DNA of 64,000 nucleotides from Hyphomicrobiales bacterium (GCA_900472625.1 UCIT01000041.1:86276-150275); one strand, 5' to 3'. Shown: positions 43,599 through 52,291, counted from the stretch's first letter. Made by a program: numbers and translations. The notes: generated from the sequence alone by a model not told the origin.

Positions 43599-44531
43599 AT
43601 GTCGAAATATCTGACGGTCATACTTTTAGCCTTTCTAGCCTTCTCCAGTGCAGCGAGAGCCTCGGATGATGATTGGCGGGTGGCTAAGTCTACAACCCAA
43701 GTCACGTATTCGCTCGACCTTGATGTCTGGTCCGATGTTCATGTCGGCGAGGTGATCCCGAACAAGGCTTGGCTATCCACCGGGCCTCGCGGTCGCTTGC
43801 AGTTGACGAGGGGCGTCGAAACCATTTCCCTACAACCAAATACGCTAGCTTCCATCACGACCTCTGGCTTCTTTACCAGAAAGACCGAGATTTTACAGCA
43901 GGCCGGAGCGTTGGATCTCGAGATCGAGAAGCGCAGCCAACCCCACACCACTGTACAGACCCCCTTTCTTGCGGCTGTGGTAAAGGGCACGATTTTTCAC
44001 GTCACTGTCGGCAAAAGAAAAGCATCGGTTACTGTCGATCGGGGCCTTGTCCAGGTCACTTCTTTCTCCAGCGGTCAACGTTCAGACGTGGGGCCGAACC
44101 AGAGTGCGACGGTCGATCGGAAACTTGGGCTGACTGTGATGGGCGCCGTCATGCCATCGATCGTCACAGTCGCAAAGTCGCTTCCACGCCTTCCGGCAAT
44201 AGATGAGCCAAAGGCCGCAAAGGCTACCCCCACAGCAGATGACAAGCCGGGTGTCGGTGTTGGAAGCTCGGGAAACAGCGCAAAGTCGAATTCTGGGAAC
44301 GGAAACAATGGCGGCGGAAGCGGCAATGGGAACAACAGCAGCGGGAATGGAAACGGCAACGGGGGCGGCAGCGGCAATGGCAACAGTGGGAACGGAAATG
44401 GAAACGGCGGGGGGAACGGAAACGGCAATAATGGAAATGGTAATGGCAATGGGGGCGCCAGCGGCAGCGGTAATAGCGGAAATGGGAACGGCAATGGAAA
44501 CAACGGAAATGGCAAGGGTAACAACAAGTGA
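43599..44531 (+). CDS. FecR-domain exported protein with long Gly/Asn repeat tail, 310 aa
   Basis: A signal peptide (LTVILLAFLAFSSAARASDD) precedes a FecR domain: GEVIPNKAWLSTGPRGRLQL, SLQPNTLASITTSGFFTRKT, LEIEKRSQPHTTVQTPFLAA and VVKGTIFHVTVGKRKASVTV, residues about 30-190. There is no transmembrane helix or sigma-contact region, so it is a free periplasmic or surface protein. Residues about 225-310 are almost only Gly, Asn and Ser, ending GNGKGNNK; the DNA there is a GGNAAC/GGNAAT-like repeat. It overlaps the CHASE2-EAL gene by four bases (ATGATCG), so the pair is coupled. GGGAGC precedes the start. Confidence 0.85.
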   Translation: MSKYLTVILLAFLAFSSAARASDDDWRVAKSTTQVTYSLDLDVWSDVHVGEVIPNKAWLSTGPRGRLQLTRGVETISLQPNTLASITTSGFFTRKTEILQQAGALDLEIEKRSQPHTTVQTPFLAAVVKGTIFHVTVGKRKASVTVDRGLVQVTSFSSGQRSDVGPNQSATVDRKLGLTVMGAVMPSIVTVAKSLPRLPAIDEPKAAKATPTADDKPGVGVGSSGNSAKSNSGNGNNGGGSGNGNNSSGNGNGNGGGSGNGNSGNGNGNGGGNGNGNNGNGNGNGGASGSGNSGNGNGNGNNGNGKGNNK

Positions 44532-47299
44532 TCGAACGAACCCGAGCGGCTTGGGGCTTTCTCGGTAACAGGTCTGGCTCGATCGTTCTGCGAATAGTGC
44601 TGATCGCCGTAATGCTGGCGATCCCGCTTGCGGCACCAGGGGTGTTCGTCATTCAAGGATGGAACGACAAGCTCGTGGCGAAGCGCTTTCAAATGGCGCC
44701 ACGGAATGCTTCCCAAGCGGTGATTTTCATAGCGATCGACAAAAAGAGCCTAGACGCCGTTGGCGCGTGGCCATGGCCTCGCAGCATTTATGCAGATCTG
44801 ATTGAACGGCTATCGACCGACGGTGCGGGTGACATTTTCGTCGACGTTGATTTCAGCAGCGCCTCCAGTCCGGTTCAGGACGTGCGTCTCGCCGAGGCGC
44901 TGAGTAGAGCAGGTGGAAGTGTGCTACTTCCTGTTTTCAGGCAGCAAGTCGCAGCAAGCTCGTCCCAAAACACAATTACAAGACCTATCGATGCTCTTTT
45001 GCAAAACGCGTGGCCCGTATTTGCAAATGTTGCGCTGGATCCAGATGGAAACGTCCGACGCTTCGAACTCGGTGATATGTTCGACGGTGTCGCAACTCAA
45101 TCCGCAGCAGCCGCTCTTGCAAAAGCGAACCGGAGCGATGGCAACCTTCTGATTGATTATTCGATACGTCCGGAAACTGTTCCAACCTACTCCCTTTCAG
45201 ATATTCTAGCTGGGACGATAGGAGCAGATGCAGTTCGAGGCCGCTCTGTCGTCATCGGGGCGTCCGCGACTGAATTGAAGGATATCTTCCCGGTCCCAGT
45301 CTACAGTGCCTTGGCGGGGCCGCTCATACATGTTCTTGCTGCAGAGACGCTGCTACAGGACCGGGAACTACATGTAGCCGATCAAACGCCAGTTGAACTG
45401 CTGTTCGCTGCCGTCTTGATCGTGGGCGTCCTGTGTTGGCGCAATCTCGGGATTTTGGGGGCTTTCGCTGTTTTCGGCATCTTCGGTCTGCTTGGCGAGG
45501 CTGGTGCGTTCGTTCTGCAAGCACAGTACGGCTATGTCGTGGAAACAGCCGTTTTTTGGCTCATACTTCTGGTGACAACTTTGTTGTTCCTGAATGAGCG
45601 GGTGGACGTCGGGCAAATGCTTGTAGTGGTCGCGAATATGGAGCAGCGAAACACACGTCGCCTGATGCAGCGAATTATTTCGGACAGCTCGGACGGTGTA
45701 ATAGCCTTCGACAGCGAGTTGAAAATCGTCGAATTGAGCAAATCCGGCGCACTCCTCATTGGCGGCGTTGCTGGCGCGCCTTTATCCGATTGTGCTGATG
45801 ACGACCTGATGAGACATGTGGCGGAGCTAATCGATCGCCACGCGGAAGATCCCTCTGTCGTCCATTCCTCGAGCTTCGACTTGGTTAAATACGGTGGCAA
45901 AGAGGTAACCCATATTGAAGCAACGTTGACCATGTCGCCGATTGAAAAAGTAGATGGCGCCCGTCGAGCCCACAGCTATGCTGGCTGTCTGATATTGAGG
46001 GATGTGACGACGCGTCGTCTTTATGACAACCGTATTCGTTACCTCGCTGAACGAGATGACCTCACTGGGCTTCTAAATAGACGAGAATTTGCCGCACGGC
46101 TCGGCACTTTAAGCGTGCCCCACGATGTCGCAGTCTTCGACCTAGAGCGGTTCTCCGCGATCTGCGCCACCTTGGGACGCGATGCTGGGGACGACATGCT
46201 CACGGCTGTCGCTCGGCGCCTTTCTTTTTCGATCGGTAGTGACTTGTGCGCGCGTTTGGATGGTGACGTTTTCGCTGTGGCGACGCGGTCGATAGATGGA
46301 CGGGGGCCTGAAATGCTTGCGACCAGGCTCTTAGGTTTGTTCCAGGAACCAGTTGATGTCGGCGCGACGGACCTGCCCATCGCTATTCGCATTGGCCTCG
46401 TGCGAGCAGAGACGGGAGCTGCCGAAAATTGGCTGAGAGCGGCGGAGGCCGCGCTCGGCCAGGCGAAGACCACAGTCGGTCGGCTTTGGTCCGAGTATGA
46501 TCCGACCTCAGCCATTCGCCAGGCCCGGTCGCGGCGACTTGAGATGGACATGAGGGGCGGGTTGAAAGATGGCCAGTTTTTCCTGCTGTTTCAGCCTCAA
46601 ATTGACATCGCCAGTGGACAGCTGGTTGGCGCTGAAGCCCTCATTCGATGGGAGCACCCGGAGTTCGGTCTCGTTTCCCCCGTCGAGTTCATTCCCATCG
46701 CCGAATCGACAGGCCTGATATGCGAGATGGGACGATGGGCGATTAACGACGCCTGTGCTCAGGCCGCAAGTTGGCCAAGAGATATTTCCATCGCGGTCAA
46801 TGTTTCCCCCATCCAATTCGAACGCTCAAACATCGAAGCTGAGGTCTACGAGGCTATCGAACTTTCTGGACTACTGCCTTCGCGCCTGTGCCTGGAGCTG
46901 ACTGAGTCAAGCTTCCTTGAGCAGGGAGGGCCTATCGTTGAACTGATGAACAGGCTGCGGCTTGCCGGCATAACCATCGCGCTGGACGACTTCGGTACCG
47001 GCTACTCGTCACTCAGCTATCTCGCCGGCCTGCCGTTGGATAAACTCAAGATCGACCAATCCTTTGTTCGAGCCATGTGCAGCGACATCGGGGTGATGGA
47101 AATCGTAAAAGCGGTGGTTGTCCTTGCGCACGGTTTGAAGCTTGGTGTCGTGGCCGAGGGCGTAGAGAACGAGGCTGAAGTCGATACGCTACGTGTTCTT
47201 GGATGCGAGACCTGTCAAGGCTATCTGTTTGGAAAACCGCAAATGGCGTCTGAGCTTTTTGCCGTCAATCGACCGTACCACCTAGCGGTCTCTCGCTAA
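44528..47299 (+). CDS. CHASE2-PAS-GGDEF-EAL cyclic-di-GMP phosphodiesterase, 923 aa
   Basis: One N-terminal helix, then an extracytoplasmic CHASE2 domain (VIFIAIDKKSLDAVGAWPWP, GDIFVDVDFSSASSPVQDVR, VRGRSVVIGASATELKDIFP), three helices near residues 290-365, and a PAS-like segment. The GGDEF domain is degenerate: the active-site loop near residue 575 reads ARLDGDVFAV, so no cyclase activity is expected. The EAL domain is intact: EALIRWEHPEFG near 702, NVSPIQFERSN, ELTESSFLEQG, DDFGTGYSSLSYLAGLPLDK and VVAEGVENEAE. It should hydrolyse c-di-GMP in response to a periplasmic signal, with the coupled FecR protein as likely input partner. Confidence 0.92.
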   Translation: MIERTRAAWGFLGNRSGSIVLRIVLIAVMLAIPLAAPGVFVIQGWNDKLVAKRFQMAPRNASQAVIFIAIDKKSLDAVGAWPWPRSIYADLIERLSTDGAGDIFVDVDFSSASSPVQDVRLAEALSRAGGSVLLPVFRQQVAASSSQNTITRPIDALLQNAWPVFANVALDPDGNVRRFELGDMFDGVATQSAAAALAKANRSDGNLLIDYSIRPETVPTYSLSDILAGTIGADAVRGRSVVIGASATELKDIFPVPVYSALAGPLIHVLAAETLLQDRELHVADQTPVELLFAAVLIVGVLCWRNLGILGAFAVFGIFGLLGEAGAFVLQAQYGYVVETAVFWLILLVTTLLFLNERVDVGQMLVVVANMEQRNTRRLMQRIISDSSDGVIAFDSELKIVELSKSGALLIGGVAGAPLSDCADDDLMRHVAELIDRHAEDPSVVHSSSFDLVKYGGKEVTHIEATLTMSPIEKVDGARRAHSYAGCLILRDVTTRRLYDNRIRYLAERDDLTGLLNRREFAARLGTLSVPHDVAVFDLERFSAICATLGRDAGDDMLTAVARRLSFSIGSDLCARLDGDVFAVATRSIDGRGPEMLATRLLGLFQEPVDVGATDLPIAIRIGLVRAETGAAENWLRAAEAALGQAKTTVGRLWSEYDPTSAIRQARSRRLEMDMRGGLKDGQFFLLFQPQIDIASGQLVGAEALIRWEHPEFGLVSPVEFIPIAESTGLICEMGRWAINDACAQAASWPRDISIAVNVSPIQFERSNIEAEVYEAIELSGLLPSRLCLELTESSFLEQGGPIVELMNRLRLAGITIALDDFGTGYSSLSYLAGLPLDKLKIDQSFVRAMCSDIGVMEIVKAVVVLAHGLKLGVVAEGVENEAEVDTLRVLGCETCQGYLFGKPQMASELFAVNRPYHLAVSR

Positions 47300-47527
47300 C
47301 AGTCACGCGGCAAGCATTCGACCAGATAGGCCATAATTTGGCATCCAGACTTTCTCTAAGGCCGCATGGGCTTGGACTTCGGAGCGTTCGAAATTGTCTG
47401 GCGGCGTCTGCCACAGATCGAAATCCTATAAACAGGTGCCTACCCAGAAGCTGTCATTGATTCCTGGGCCTGCTGTCTGGAAGATTTCTAAAACGGCCAT
47501 ACTTATTGGGCATCGTCTCACACATGG

Positions 47528-48922
47528 ATGAACATGAATTGGCATTCCCGATGGACACCGCGCTCGCTTGCCGCGCAATTCTCGATCGCTGGCGGACTGG
47601 TCTGTCTGGCTGCGATGTTCGTAGCAGGAGTTTTAATTACAAGACTCATCGAAAGCGCCGTCATCCATAATTCCGGGGCTGCAACCGCGCTCTACGTCGA
47701 TAGCGTGATCGCGCCGCTGCTTCCGGACATGCAAAAGCAAGCGTTACTCGACGAGGCGAGTGCCCTTGCGCTCGATGAGACGCTTGGGCAGGGCGCGCTC
47801 GGCCGCCGGCTTGTCTCCTTCAAGCTGTGGCGTCGTGACGGGACTATTCTTTACGCCAACGACAAGGACCTTGTCGGTAAAACGTTTCCCGCGAGCAGTA
47901 AGCTTCGTCAAGCGTTTGAAGGTTCGTTGATAGCGCGCTATGAGATTGCTGACGATCCTGAAAGCGAAGACGAGCGTGCCCTCGGTAAGCCCCTGATGGA
48001 AATCTACAATCCGGTGCTTCAACCTTGGTCGGGGGAGGCTGTCGCCGTTCTCGAATTCTACGAGACAGCCGACGGCCTCGGTGAAACCTTGGACGCCGCG
48101 CGGCTTTCGAGCTGGCTGGTGGTGATAGGTTTCACTGGCATCTTCTTTTTTGCGCTCTCGGCACTGGTGTTTCGGGGAAGTCAAACCATTGAGCGTCAAC
48201 GCCGGGATCTAGCAGCAAGAGTTGAGGATCTTTCAACCCTGCTGACAGAAAATAAAACGCTACAACGGCGACTTCAGCGCGCGTCGCAGCGCGCCGCATC
48301 TCTCAACGAGAGATACCTGCGTAGCATCGGAGCCGACCTTCACGATGGGCCAGCTCAGCACATCGGGTATGCCTCACTACGGCTGGACAGCGAGTTGCTG
48401 ATCAGTGCCGAGACGCTCCCTGAAGAGCGGGAGAAGGAATTGACTTGGATCCGATCTAGTCTTGCCGAAGCCATGCGTGAGATCAGAAATATCTGCACGG
48501 GCCTGATGCTGCCGGAAATCGACAAGGCGTCGTTTCCAGAGATCGTCACGCGTGTCGTCGAGGCTCATCAGCAAAAGACGGGCACTCTTGTTGTCGTGCT
48601 GATCGATGACGATCGACCTGATCTCGTGCCCGCCGTCAAGAGTTGCATCTACCGGTTCATACAGGAGGCGCTGAACAATGCGTATCGGCATGGCGGCGGC
48701 AATCAGCAATCGGTGAAGGCCGTTTCTCACGACGGATATGTTAAAATTGAAGTCAGCGATCGCGGAGAAGGGTTCGACCCTGAGACAGTAAGGCCTGCAA
48801 GCCTTGGTCTTGTGGGACTGCGAGAACGCGTGGATAGTCTTGGTGGAACCTTCGAGGTGAAATCGGGCAACGAGGGGACGACTTTGACCATGATGTTCGA
48901 GCCAATGGAAGTGGGAGAATAG
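47528..48922 (+). CDS. Membrane sensor histidine kinase of the NarL/DegS (HisKA_3) type, 464 aa
   Basis: Two transmembrane helices (FSIAGGLVCLAAMFVAGVLI and LVVIGFTGIFFFALSALVF) bracket a periplasmic sensor of about 150 residues with a Cache-like strand pair (FKLWRRDGTILYANDKDLVG). A coiled-coil linker leads to the HisKA_3 box with the phospho-acceptor His near residue 271 (SIGADLHDGPAQHIGYASLR), then HATPase motifs FIQEALNNAYRHGGGNQQ and SDRGEGFDPETV with GLVGLRERVDSLGG. Two codons separate it from the response regulator (stop 48922, ATG 48925), the expected cognate pair. Confidence 0.92.
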   Translation: MNMNWHSRWTPRSLAAQFSIAGGLVCLAAMFVAGVLITRLIESAVIHNSGAATALYVDSVIAPLLPDMQKQALLDEASALALDETLGQGALGRRLVSFKLWRRDGTILYANDKDLVGKTFPASSKLRQAFEGSLIARYEIADDPESEDERALGKPLMEIYNPVLQPWSGEAVAVLEFYETADGLGETLDAARLSSWLVVIGFTGIFFFALSALVFRGSQTIERQRRDLAARVEDLSTLLTENKTLQRRLQRASQRAASLNERYLRSIGADLHDGPAQHIGYASLRLDSELLISAETLPEEREKELTWIRSSLAEAMREIRNICTGLMLPEIDKASFPEIVTRVVEAHQQKTGTLVVVLIDDDRPDLVPAVKSCIYRFIQEALNNAYRHGGGNQQSVKAVSHDGYVKIEVSDRGEGFDPETVRPASLGLVGLRERVDSLGGTFEVKSGNEGTTLTMMFEPMEVGE

Positions 48923-48924
48923 CG

Positions 48925-49545
48925 ATGTGTGCGATCACTGTCGGTGTCGTGGATGATCACCCACTTTTTCGGGAGGGAGTTACACGGAGCTTGTCCGAGC
49001 TCCGAGATTTCCTGGTTGTCGGTGAGGGATCCAGCAGCGATGACGCGGCGGTGATGGCCTCTGACAAGCATCCTGACGTCATGTTGTTGGATGTGTCCAT
49101 GCCAGGCGGCGGTTTGCGAGCGGTTGAAGAGGTTCTTGCACGTAGTCCATCGACGAAAGTGCTGATGCTTACGGCGTCTGAGGAGGTGGACACCCTTTTA
49201 GACGCACTCCAACGCGGCGCGATGGGATACGTTCTGAAAGGCGTGGGATCCCGTGGCTTGGCGGACGCAATCAGAACTATCATGAATGGGACGCGATATG
49301 TTTCGCCTGCGATGTCAGCAAAGGTAGTAGATATTTCCCTGCAGGGCGAAGGCTCAAAAAGTAGCCTTACACCGCGAGAACGAGAGGTGATGGAGCTCGT
49401 TGGCCAGGGCTTGTCGAACAAGCACATCGGCCTTCGTTTGGAGCTGCAGGAAAAAACTGTTAAACATCACATGACGCAGATCCTGACCAAACTCGGCGTG
49501 ACCAATCGAACCGAAGCAGCGCTGCGTTGGCACGAGCTGCGCTAG
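48925..49545 (+). CDS. LuxR/NarL-type response regulator, 206 aa
   Basis: Receiver domain with VVDDHPLFREGVTRSLSELR, phospho-acceptor Asp56 in MLLDVSMPGGGLRAVEEVLA and K in YVLKGVGSRGLADAIRTIM, then a GerE/LuxR helix-turn-helix: LTPREREVMELVGQGLSNKH and LELQEKTVKHHMTQILTKLG. It should act as a DNA-binding regulator activated by the adjacent kinase. It ends four bases into the convergent Gly/Asn-rich exported protein gene; target promoters cannot be named from the sequence. Confidence 0.94.
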   Translation: MCAITVGVVDDHPLFREGVTRSLSELRDFLVVGEGSSSDDAAVMASDKHPDVMLLDVSMPGGGLRAVEEVLARSPSTKVLMLTASEEVDTLLDALQRGAMGYVLKGVGSRGLADAIRTIMNGTRYVSPAMSAKVVDISLQGEGSKSSLTPREREVMELVGQGLSNKHIGLRLELQEKTVKHHMTQILTKLGVTNRTEAALRWHELR

Positions 49546-50018
49546 TCCGCCCGGTTGCTCAAACGACGGTAATCAGCAGAAGTGGCCTCTCGATCGACGA
49601 TGGTCCTGCCTCGGGAATCTCTCATGACAAAGCGACCGTGGCTGATCGTCTCGGTAATGCCGTTGTCGTGACGTATGCCGATTCTGGCGTCGCCGCCACT
49701 TGCCGCTCCCCCCTGGCCTGAGGCACCGTTATTCGACGATGAAGGTGATCCGGTACCGTTGACTGAACGACCCCCACTCGACGATCTCCCATTCCCATTC
49801 CCATTCCCATTTCCGCCGGCGCTGCTGCCGCCGCTTCCGTTGTCATTGCCATTGGCACCGTTCCCGTTGTTGCCGCTCTTTGCTTCCGCCGAATTTAAAA
49901 CGAGCAGTGGCAGGGATCGGCCAAGGTCAAAGGTCATGGGCGATATAAGGGCAACGGAGGCGCTGGCTGCGCCCCAGCCCAACCTTAGCAGGTCACGTTT
50001 CGAAATCGTCATCGCCAT
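49542..50018 (-). CDS. Tat-exported protein with Gly/Asn-rich tract, 158 aa
   Basis: The start TISKRDLLRLGWGAASASVA has a KR form of the twin-arginine motif and a hydrophobic h-region, ending near NSAEAKSG. Residues about 48-105 are Gly/Asn/Ser repeats (GNNGNGANGNDNGSGGSS, then GNGNGNGNGRSSSGG), followed by a folded-looking end: IGIRHDNGITETISHGRFVM and RDSRGRTIVDREATSADYRR. The tract closely resembles the tail of the FecR-domain protein at the other end of the block. No family is recognised. Convergent with, and overlapping by four bases, the response regulator gene. Confidence 0.72.
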   Translation of the reverse strand: MAMTISKRDLLRLGWGAASASVALISPMTFDLGRSLPLLVLNSAEAKSGNNGNGANGNDNGSGGSSAGGNGNGNGNGRSSSGGRSVNGTGSPSSSNNGASGQGGAASGGDARIGIRHDNGITETISHGRFVMRDSRGRTIVDREATSADYRRLSNRAD

Positions 50019-50164
50019 TCATACCCAATGTTTCATTGGCATTCACTACGCACGACCACCCTAAAAGGATCTCTCGCGCGTGTATGATAGGGAACGGCGA
50101 TCCACATCGATGCGGGGTTAGACGACCCTTATAAGAGATCACGCAAAGCCGGCCTGTGTTCCCA

Positions 50165-50881
50165 TCAGGTGACCAACCCCAGACCCCCATCAATGACGAG
50201 TGTCTGCCCGGTCAAAAATCTGTTCTCCATCGCGAAGAGGTAAGCCGCAGCCACTTCAGCTAACGCTGCTGTCCGGCCGAGAGGGGTCCTATGTGCGATG
50301 ATCGCTCTTTGTGCTTCGCGCTGGTCTTCGGGGATATCGTCCCACCTCGGCGTGTCCATCCAGCTTGGTGCGACGGCGTTGACCCTGATCCGTGGTGCCG
50401 ATGTGACCGCGAGTGCCTGCACTTCAAGCTCAATGGCCCTATTTCCAATTGCGATGCCTGAAGATGCCGGCGCTTTCGCGCGCGGGCCCGAGGTCAGGGT
50501 CAGACTGCCCCCAGGGTTCAAGTGGGGTAAGACCGCATTGGCGATACGAAGCGCCGCAACGCTTCTGCGTTCAAGACTGGCTACCTCACGATGCAAAGTA
50601 TCGAATTGGCCTTCCAGCCCGCCACCAACCATGCATGCGATATGGTCGACCTCTCCCAATTGAATCAACACCGCTTGCAGCGCGTCGACGTTGGTGGCAT
50701 CTAGGGAAAAGGAACGAACATCTCGCCGATGCGTCGCAAAGTTCTGTGTGACAGCGGCGAGCTTTTCTTCGTCGCGCCCGATCAACACGAGTCGGCCGCC
50801 TTCTCGCGCTACAAGGCTCGCCACTCCGAGGCCAATGCCCGAGCTGCCACCAATCACGAGGACTGTCTTTTTGTCGAGCAT
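50165..50881 (-). CDS. SDR-fold protein lacking the catalytic Tyr and Lys, 238 aa
   Basis: The cofactor site is normal (VIGGSSGIGLGVASLVAREG and LVLIGRDEEKLAAV), and a serine is in TLTSGPRAK. But where YxxxK is expected, 12 residues on, the sequence reads GIAIGNRAIELEVQALA, with neither tyrosine nor lysine. The end, NRFLTGQTLVIDGGLGLV, is typical. Proteins of this atypical SDR group may bind cofactor or use another mechanism. It starts directly after the stop of the 72-residue gene (TAGATG), so it belongs to that operon. Confidence 0.85.
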   Translation of the reverse strand: MLDKKTVLVIGGSSGIGLGVASLVAREGGRLVLIGRDEEKLAAVTQNFATHRRDVRSFSLDATNVDALQAVLIQLGEVDHIACMVGGGLEGQFDTLHREVASLERRSVAALRIANAVLPHLNPGGSLTLTSGPRAKAPASSGIAIGNRAIELEVQALAVTSAPRIRVNAVAPSWMDTPRWDDIPEDQREAQRAIIAHRTPLGRTAALAEVAAAYLFAMENRFLTGQTLVIDGGLGLVT

Positions 50882-51100
50882 CTACACTCCATGCGTCGCA
50901 GCTAGTCCGTCTACCGCCTGACCTTGGCGCGTGTATACCAGCTCAACAATCTGACGCATCTGTGCCAACCGAAGTTCCAGTGCGGTCCTGTCCATCGAGG
51001 GCTCCAACCTAGTAAGGTCTTCAGCCAAGACATCTATTTCTTCCAGTATCAATTGCAGGTCGAAGGCCCTGCTTTCCGGGTCTTCTGCCTTGTTCTTCAT
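50882..51100 (-). CDS. Small helical hypothetical protein, 72 aa
   Basis: Almost entirely alpha-helical and acidic: FDLQLILEEIDVLAEDLTRL followed by LELRLAQMRQIVELVYTRQG, a likely coiled coil. No family is recognised. ATG 51100 overlaps the stop of the preceding gene (ATGA) and has GGAAG at the right distance, so I prefer it to the GTG at 51109. The next gene begins with no gap. Confidence 0.62.
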   Translation of the reverse strand: MKNKAEDPESRAFDLQLILEEIDVLAEDLTRLEPSMDRTALELRLAQMRQIVELVYTRQGQAVDGLAATHGV

Positions 51101-51441
51101 ATCGTCCACTTCCGGGGGAAAACGCTATCCTTGAGACGGGTCTTTTTGAATGCGACGCCGAATAACAGTGGGGCACCGATTACCGCGGCGAACTGCATGA
51201 CCGACCAACCAGCACGTTGGGGTACTTCTCTGGCCTTCGCGTGGGCAACGGTAGACAAGCCCTCTCGCATGTCTGCAACCTCCTTCCGTAGCCAGGCCAC
51301 CTCTCGCAAATCATCGTCATCGTCGGGGTGCTCAGATACAGGCTCAGGCGAGATATGCAGGTTATGGACCTGCTCCAGTTCAGCCAACTCTTCGCCAAGT
51401 TCGAGCTTCCTGATGAAGCCCTTCACTCGAATTTTGGTCAT
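51097..51441 (-). CDS. Hypothetical protein with C-terminal hydrophobic segment, 114 aa
   Basis: The first half is charged (TKIRVKGFIRKLELGEELAE) with an acidic run (PVSEHPDDDDDLREVAW), followed by a helix (LRKEVADMREGLSTVAHAKA) and one transmembrane-like segment (WSVMQFAAVIGAPLLFGVAF) close to the C-terminus. It may be tail-anchored. No family is recognised. GAGGAG precedes ATG 51441. Its stop overlaps the next start by ATGA. Confidence 0.62.
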   Translation of the reverse strand: MTKIRVKGFIRKLELGEELAELEQVHNLHISPEPVSEHPDDDDDLREVAWLRKEVADMREGLSTVAHAKAREVPQRAGWSVMQFAAVIGAPLLFGVAFKKTRLKDSVFPRKWTI

Positions 51442-51485
51442 AGGGCACTCCTCTTCCTGCTGGTCGATACTTTGCATTAATCTTA

Positions 51486-51860
51486 TCAAGTGGGTCTAGC
51501 GCCTCGAGATGTCTGTTCACGTCGCCAGGCGGCAGCCATCCTGAGCCCCCGGATGACTTTCTGCTTATCTGGCGGCTTGGCTACGACGTTCACGAAGTTC
51601 TGATCTGCCAGCAGATCCGGGTTCCCAGTCAAGTAAACGACGCCGATCCTGAAACGATAAACCAGCTCCTTGGCTATCTCTGGTCCGGTGAGGCCATCCG
51701 TGAGCCGTACATCGAGAATCGCGACGTCTGCTTCAGGTGCCAGCTCCATTGCTTCTCGAGCGTTTGTTGCTATGCCGGCAATCGCAAAACCCTCCGAGAG
51801 AGCGATATCTTCAATGTCTTGAGCGATTGCTGGCTCGTCTTCGACAATTAAAACCCGCAT
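51486..51860 (-). CDS. Single-domain response regulator, 124 aa
   Basis: LIVEDEPAIAQDIEDIALSE, phospho-acceptor Asp50 in VAILDVRLTDGLTGPEIAKE, YLTGNPDLL and VVAKPPDKQKV give a complete receiver with no output domain. It resembles the regulator at 18276 in the D-V-x-L-x-D-G-x-T-G-P region. It starts eight bases after the upstream 101-residue gene, so both are probably cotranscribed within the minus-strand run 50165-53052. Confidence 0.9.
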   Translation of the reverse strand: MRVLIVEDEPAIAQDIEDIALSEGFAIAGIATNAREAMELAPEADVAILDVRLTDGLTGPEIAKELVYRFRIGVVYLTGNPDLLADQNFVNVVAKPPDKQKVIRGLRMAAAWRREQTSRGARPT

Positions 51861-51868
51861 GGATCCTC

Positions 51869-52174
51869 CTAGTGGATCGTTGGACGATCAAGATTTCTCT
51901 CCAGGGCATCGAGTGTTTCCAGCAGCCGATCGAATTCGGCTAGCAGGCGTAGATATTCGATCTCGTCCATTGCGGCGATCTCTAATAGCGCTGAGGACGC
52001 CGCGGCAATCAGCGTGTCTATCCAAAAGCATCTCTCAGGCTGCAGGCCGCTAAGAATTTCGTCCCTTCGCTTCTGAAGCTCGCCCACAATCCGTAAGATC
52101 AGTCCCGGCCTATCAATCCTGTCGAGGAAAGACACTTGGCAGAGGGCTCGATGGATCTCAGTTTTCACGGACAT
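51869..52174 (-). CDS. Hypothetical helical protein, 101 aa
   Basis: An all-helical sequence: HRALCQVSFLDRIDRPGLIL, RIVGELQKRRDEILSGLQPE, TLIAAASSALLEIAAMDEIE and LRLLAEFDRLLETLDALERN. No catalytic motif or family is recognised. Its position just before a CheY-like gene, with eight bases between, suggests a partner role such as a docking or phosphotransfer protein, but no conserved histidine in a helical-bundle context can be asserted. Confidence 0.6.
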   Translation of the reverse strand: MSVKTEIHRALCQVSFLDRIDRPGLILRIVGELQKRRDEILSGLQPERCFWIDTLIAAASSALLEIAAMDEIEYLRLLAEFDRLLETLDALERNLDRPTIH

Positions 52175-52291
52175 ATGATCTCCACACGTTCAATGCGTTG
52201 AGCTAATCACAACCGCCACGCCTGCGACACGGGCTTTGGTCTTACGCACACGCACATAAATTCTGATCGATCGGTTTCCTAAAAGACAGCA

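Noticed and set aside
44280..44525. Apparent short-period DNA repeat, checked as a CRISPR or satellite array
   Set aside because: The period is coding (Gly-Asn codons) within the FecR-domain protein; no spacers are present.
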